From contig JAFDVZ010000014.1 in NCBI GenBank assembly GCA_018268715.1, positions 118,214-182,213 on the forward strand: a DNA stretch of 64,000 nucleotides. The letters are read 5' to 3'. Position numbers and translations under genes: made by a program. This DNA is from Acidobacteriota bacterium (lineage in GTDB: Bacteria; Acidobacteriota; Terriglobia; Bryobacterales; Bryobacteraceae). The notes under the pieces were generated by a model. The model searched no databases and was not told where the DNA came from. It saw only the letters and a program-made list of their open reading frames with translations. This document shows, in pieces, positions 62,201 through 64,000 of this stretch (its first letter is position 1; each line of letters opens with the position of its first letter).

Positions 62201-64000
62201 TCACGGTGACGCCCACCGCGCCGGGACCCGTCACACTGACCCCGTCGAACGACGGCTCTCTCTCCAACCCCTCCGTGTTGAGCTATGCGACGAACCCGTC
62301 CGCTCCTACGATCGGGGCGGTGACGGCGGGGAACGGATCGGTTTCCGTGGCATTTTCCGCGCCTGCGAGCACGGGCGGTGCGGCGATCACCGGCTATACG
62401 GCCACCTGCGATCCCGGCGGCGTCACGGGGGGCGGGACCGTGAGTCCGCTTACGGTGTCCGGACTGACGAACGGGACCGACTACACCTGCAGCGTCATTG
62501 CCACGAATGCCGCGGGTAACAGCAGCGCATCGGGCACGGGCGGAGCAACGCCGTACACGCCCGCGAACAGCTACACGCTCACGGGGCCGCCGGGCGGCGC
62601 CGTCGGAGCGGCGTCGGGGTCGTTTACGGTCACGCCGAACTCCATCTTTACGGGTACGATCACGATTACTCCGTCGGGCGGGGGACTGTCCACGCCGGTG
62701 GTGCTGACTTACAGCGGATCCTCGGCGGCGCAGACCTTCACGATTACACCGGCGTCGTTGGGGCCGGTGACGCTCGCGCCATCTAATAGCGGGTCGCTTT
62801 CCGATCCGGCGGCGCTGACGTACAACACGCCTCCGGGAGCGCCCACGATCGGGACCGTGACGCCTGGGAACGGGTCGGCCTCGGTGGCGTTCACAGCGCC
62901 GGCGAGCAACGGGGGATCCGCCATTACCGGCTATACGGTGACGTGCGATCCGGGGGGCATCACCGCCACTGGATCGGCGAGCCCGATCAGCGTTTCCGGC
63001 CTGACTAACGGGACGGCGTACACCTGCTCGGTGGCGGCGACGAACGCGATCGGAACCGGAGGATCGTCGGGGGCTTCGACGGCCGCAACGCCGGTGGCGC
63101 CGGCCTCGAGTTTCACGCTTACGGGGCCGTCGGGAGGGGGGATCGGCGCCGCCTCCACGGCCTTCACTGTGACTCCGAACGCGGTCTATACGGGGACCAT
63201 CACCGTGACGCCTTCGGGTGGTGGGTTGTCGACGCCCGTAGTGTTGACGTTCAGCGGATCCTCGGCGGCCCAGACGTTTACGATCACGCCTGTGCTCCCC
63301 GGCCCTGTTACGTTGACGCCATCGAATAGCGGATCGCTAAGCAATCCGTCGGCGCTTATGTATGCGACGACGTCGGCCGCGCCGGTGATTGGCGCTGTGA
63401 CGGCTGGCAACGGGTCCGTTTCCGTTGCCTTTACGGCGCCACTGACGGATGGGGGCTCTACCATATTGGGCTATACGGCCACTTGCGATCCGGGTGGGCA
63501 TACGGGCACAGGTGCGACGAGCCCGATTACGGTCAGCGGGTTGACCAACGGCACTGCTTACACGTGTACGGTGACGGCGACCAATGCGGTGGGCGTGAGC
63601 GGACCTTCCGCCGCTTCGGGGTCGGTGACGCCGGTGGCTCCGGCAAGCAGTTATACGTTGACGGGTCCATCGGGCGGGGCTGTCGGTTCCGCGTCGACGG
63701 CGTTTACTGTGACTCCGAATGCCGTCTACAACGGGACGATCACGATTACTCCGTCTGGTGGAGGGCTGTCGACGCCGGTGGTGCTGACGTTCAGCAATTC
63801 GTCGGTGGCGCAGACGTTCACCATTACGCCCGCTAGCGTTGGGCCGGTCACGCTGGCTCCGACCAATAGCGGTTCGCTTTCCAACCCCTCGGCGCTGAGT
63901 TATAACACGCCCTCGGGTGCTCCGCCAATCGGAACGGTGACTCCGGGGAAGGGGTCGGTGTCGGTTGCGTTTACGGCGCCGGGCGCTACGGGCGGTTCGA
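56248..64000 (+). CDS. Giant exported repeat protein, DUF11/CARDB-like plus Ig/FN3-like repeats (partial)
   Basis: ATG 56248 opens a frame of 2,584 codons that is still open at the window edge. A signal peptide (RFLSRAIILFGLILPVYGVV) is followed by an N-terminal domain of about 270 residues. Then come seven DUF11/CARDB-like repeats (57121-59880), each with 'GWSCG' and a 'TCTRSD'-like stretch that supply a conserved Cys pair. From 59881 at least eight composite repeats follow. Each has an Ig-like part ('FTGPTGGAIGSASTAFTVTP') and a fibronectin-III-like part ('ITGYTATCNP' and 'TNGTAYTCSVTATNAAG'), also with two Cys. It is rich in Thr, Ser, Gly and Ala. It is probably a cell-surface or secreted adhesin; the anchoring end is out of view. 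Confidence 0.88.
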   Translation, partial: MPRARSHRFLSRAIILFGLILPVYGVVTTVTPVDDAVFHYDYGGSVINNSFACQYKTFSISFTGSPASITTTASVTSASPTITLGPGETSTKVWANPTSPLSVFYYFCSASSSPTTTSYSVTANDGTATVAYSGSLVPLNTIKAGNQMINTVTTSSSGGLVTVTVTGTAANLSLSNPGRILDITPNVLTSWPAGSLRLEASTFKFTNQATTVNNRLAILKSDVSTGGTTYSDTYTMTFTIRPVSSNSGSGPIWPAAYNLSGNGLKHNDGAAYGVSNTATLPPSQTTVSAAPPDLSISMAQPATWANGGSGTLVYTVANIGAGTLTGATTVTLPMPNSSYYSSPTVSSASGWSCGTPVIGSSFTCTRSDNLAPSATFPTITLGVTLGNGMPAGVSTVTFTSSVANSGDGNAANNSASLDVTFTKGGASDPAVSFTTPPTTVARGGTASFTANITNAGATKTTNGQTLTATITIPADLTPTSVTATGWSCAPSLPSAGGTMSCTNSSSVNPSASYGSIAVSGNVAASPVSGILRCSAHLSFAGDNGSTANDDAAAYSTIVGTDPAVYTSVSPGVWKAGLAATITSSVVNQGNASTSGTVTGTITIPSDLTSPGVSASGWSCGAPSAGATLTCTRSDALTGGSAYPSLVVSGTVNPSISASSVSETSTVSGGGDTNSANNSATALATAVAGPDLTVALTAAAGSVTNGTSSTVSIAVSNAGVGSSSGTTSVSISLPSTISSPSVASHIGWTCGTPTAGSSFTCSRSDSLAAGASYPAITISFTGSASSGSSQDAPFIATVSNAGDPNSDNDSAGTNVVVVNGANLSIVLSNSPTVWVAGNAASMTIGVSNSGTSTVSGSTTVTVNVPADLGSPSIAASTTSGGWSCGTVTAGAVLTCTQSSSLATSQSFANIVINGTVPASPVATVADVQASVTNASDVNAFDNAATATIQIVNGADLSVAIAATSWSTGSTGTITVTVSNAGSAASSAVTTSVAIAVPSSLGSPSVTSHTGWTCGTPSAGSSVTCTRSDALSTASSFPQIVISGSPVLTNGSSAIVQASVSNSSDVNSLNNSAFSTVSVTGPDLTVALSTGSWTIGGAASLSVTVSNVGTSATTAAVTSTVTIPSYMTSPVLAGASSSAGWSCSGVSAGGTASCSNSSTLSAGSSLTALTLTGVTGASASSSSVTATVSTTGDTNSLNDQTSASTTILAAPATSYTFTGPTGGAIGSASTAFTVTPNSVYNGTITITPSGGGLSTPVVLTFSSSAAQTFTITPVSVGPVTLTPTNNGSLTDASALNYATPPAAPTIGTVTAGNGSVSVAFTAPGATGGSSITGYTATCNPGGHTGTGTSSPITVSGLTNGTAYTCSVTATNAAGTSAASSASSSVTPVAPATSYTFTGPTGGAIGSASTAFTVTPNSTYNGTITITPSGGGLSTPVVLTFSSSAAQTFTITPVSVGPVTLTPTNNGSLTDASALNYATPPAAPTIGTVTAGNGSVSVAFTAPGATGGSSITGYTATCNPGGHTGTGASSPITVSGLTNGAAYTCSVTATNAAGTSAPSSDSSSVTPFAPATSYGLTGPSGGAVGVASSVFTVTPDAIYTGTITLTPSGGGLSTPIVLTFTNSSAAQTFTITPASLGPVTLTPTNSGSLADPAALSYNTPPGAPTIGAATPGNGSLSVSFTAPSGDGGAVISGYTVTCNPGAFTGSSTASPATVSGLTNGVSYTCSVTASNSVGAGPASSVTTAATPVAPASSYTFTGPQSGVVGAASTAFSVTPNSVYTGAITITPSGGGLSTPIVLTFTNSSSAQTFTITPTATGPVTLTASNSGSLSDPSALVYKTPSDAPTIGTVTAGNGSVTVAFVAPSNNGGSSITGYTATCDPGGFTGTSATSPITVSGLTNGTSYTCSVTATNGAGTSPASSGGSATPFAPANSFSFTGPSTGLIGAQSTVFSVTPNASYTGTITITPSGGGLSVPVVLTFSGSSSAQTFTVTPTAPGPVTLTPSNDGSLSNPSVLSYATNPSAPTIGAVTAGNGSVSVAFSAPASTGGAAITGYTATCDPGGVTGGGTVSPLTVSGLTNGTDYTCSVIATNAAGNSSASGTGGATPYTPANSYTLTGPPGGAVGAASGSFTVTPNSIFTGTITITPSGGGLSTPVVLTYSGSSAAQTFTITPASLGPVTLAPSNSGSLSDPAALTYNTPPGAPTIGTVTPGNGSASVAFTAPASNGGSAITGYTVTCDPGGITATGSASPISVSGLTNGTAYTCSVAATNAIGTGGSSGASTAATPVAPASSFTLTGPSGGGIGAASTAFTVTPNAVYTGTITVTPSGGGLSTPVVLTFSGSSAAQTFTITPVLPGPVTLTPSNSGSLSNPSALMYATTSAAPVIGAVTAGNGSVSVAFTAPLTDGGSTILGYTATCDPGGHTGTGATSPITVSGLTNGTAYTCTVTATNAVGVSGPSAASGSVTPVAPASSYTLTGPSGGAVGSASTAFTVTPNAVYNGTITITPSGGGLSTPVVLTFSNSSVAQTFTITPASVGPVTLAPTNSGSLSNPSALSYNTPSGAPPIGTVTPGKGSVSVAFTAPGATGGS
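57121..59880 (+). repeat. Seven DUF11/CARDB-like coding repeats of 381-411 bp
   Basis: Repeat starts, judged by the 'PDLS/PDLT/ADLS' motif, fall near 57121, 57532, 57931, 58312, 58705, 59104 and 59485. Each unit has a 'TVSNAG'-type strand and two cysteines ('GWSCG' and 'CTRS' or 'CSRS'). The units have diverged in sequence but keep length and order. Confidence 0.8.
59881..64000 (+). repeat. At least eight composite coding repeats of 537-540 bp
   Basis: The codon pair for 'SYTFTG/SFTLTG' recurs at 59881, 60418, 60955, 61495, 62032, 62569, 63109 and 63649, giving periods of 537, 537, 540, 537, 537, 540 and 540 bases. All stay in frame. The first two copies are almost identical at the DNA level, and later ones are more divergent in codon choice. 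Confidence 0.9.

Overview
The window is a gene-dense, high-GC bacterial chromosome segment. Its gene families point to an acidobacterium, most likely of the Bryobacterales/Solibacter group. They include Tat-exported Gfo/Idh oxidoreductases, a GH127 arabinofuranosidase, TonB receptors with a carboxypeptidase-regulatory N-terminus, PEGA and STAS proteins, a stand-alone TrpB2 and very large exported repeat proteins. The assignment rests on gene content and protein style, not on a marker-gene comparison.

Layout. 1-1350 is the N-terminal part of a minus-strand SNF2 helicase. 1576-8536 holds an internally duplicated outer-membrane barrel, a STAS antagonist, a PEGA protein, and a tight fur-like / FHA-GAF-PP2C phosphatase / GT-C membrane protein operon. 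8538-17243 is mostly carbohydrate and small-molecule metabolism: an exported glycosidase, a CxxCH mini-cytochrome, a hydroxyacid dehydrogenase plus PLP lyase pair, a Gfo/Idh protein and GH127. 17304-20225 holds thioredoxin reductase, then a minus-strand trio of an IMPase-family phosphatase, greA and a CDP-alcohol phosphotransferase. 20281-25881 is an overlapping three-gene unit: an M14 peptidase, an N-acyl-D-amino-acid deacylase-like lipoprotein with altered metal ligands, and a VanX-type D,D-dipeptidase. 25916-33763 holds TrpB2, a peptidase-MA protein, a Sel1 protein, an acyltransferase-like membrane protein, an MFS exporter, trpS and a divergent 23S rRNA methyltransferase. A selenocysteine tRNA gene (selC) lies at 33773-33868. 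33885-45595 holds two TonB-type receptors, an ECF sigma/anti-sigma pair, a LytS/LytR two-component pair and a secreted glycosidase-like protein.

The main discovery is a compact nitrogen-fixation operon at 45960-55638: nifH, nifD, nifK, nifE, nifN, nifB (with a C-terminal NifX-like domain), a [2Fe-2S] ferredoxin, nifV and a Mop molbindin. All genes are on the plus strand with short gaps or overlaps. The key metal-ligand residues that I could place in NifH, NifD, NifK and NifB are present. NifD is long and NifK is short, the pattern seen in nitrogenases of anaerobes. The operon is preceded by a 364-bp leader with a sigma70-like promoter, a 7-bp-arm palindrome, a short ORF and two mutually exclusive GC-rich hairpins. 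A further hairpin overlaps the nifK ribosome-binding site. No nifA, nifS/U or molybdate transporter is in view. A tRNA-Arg(CCG) gene follows the operon.

From 56248 to the window edge a single open frame encodes an exported protein of more than 2,580 residues. After a short N-terminal domain it has seven DUF11/CARDB-like repeats of about 130 residues. These are followed by at least eight composite repeats of 179-180 residues (an Ig-like unit plus a fibronectin-III-like unit). The frame is still open at the window end.
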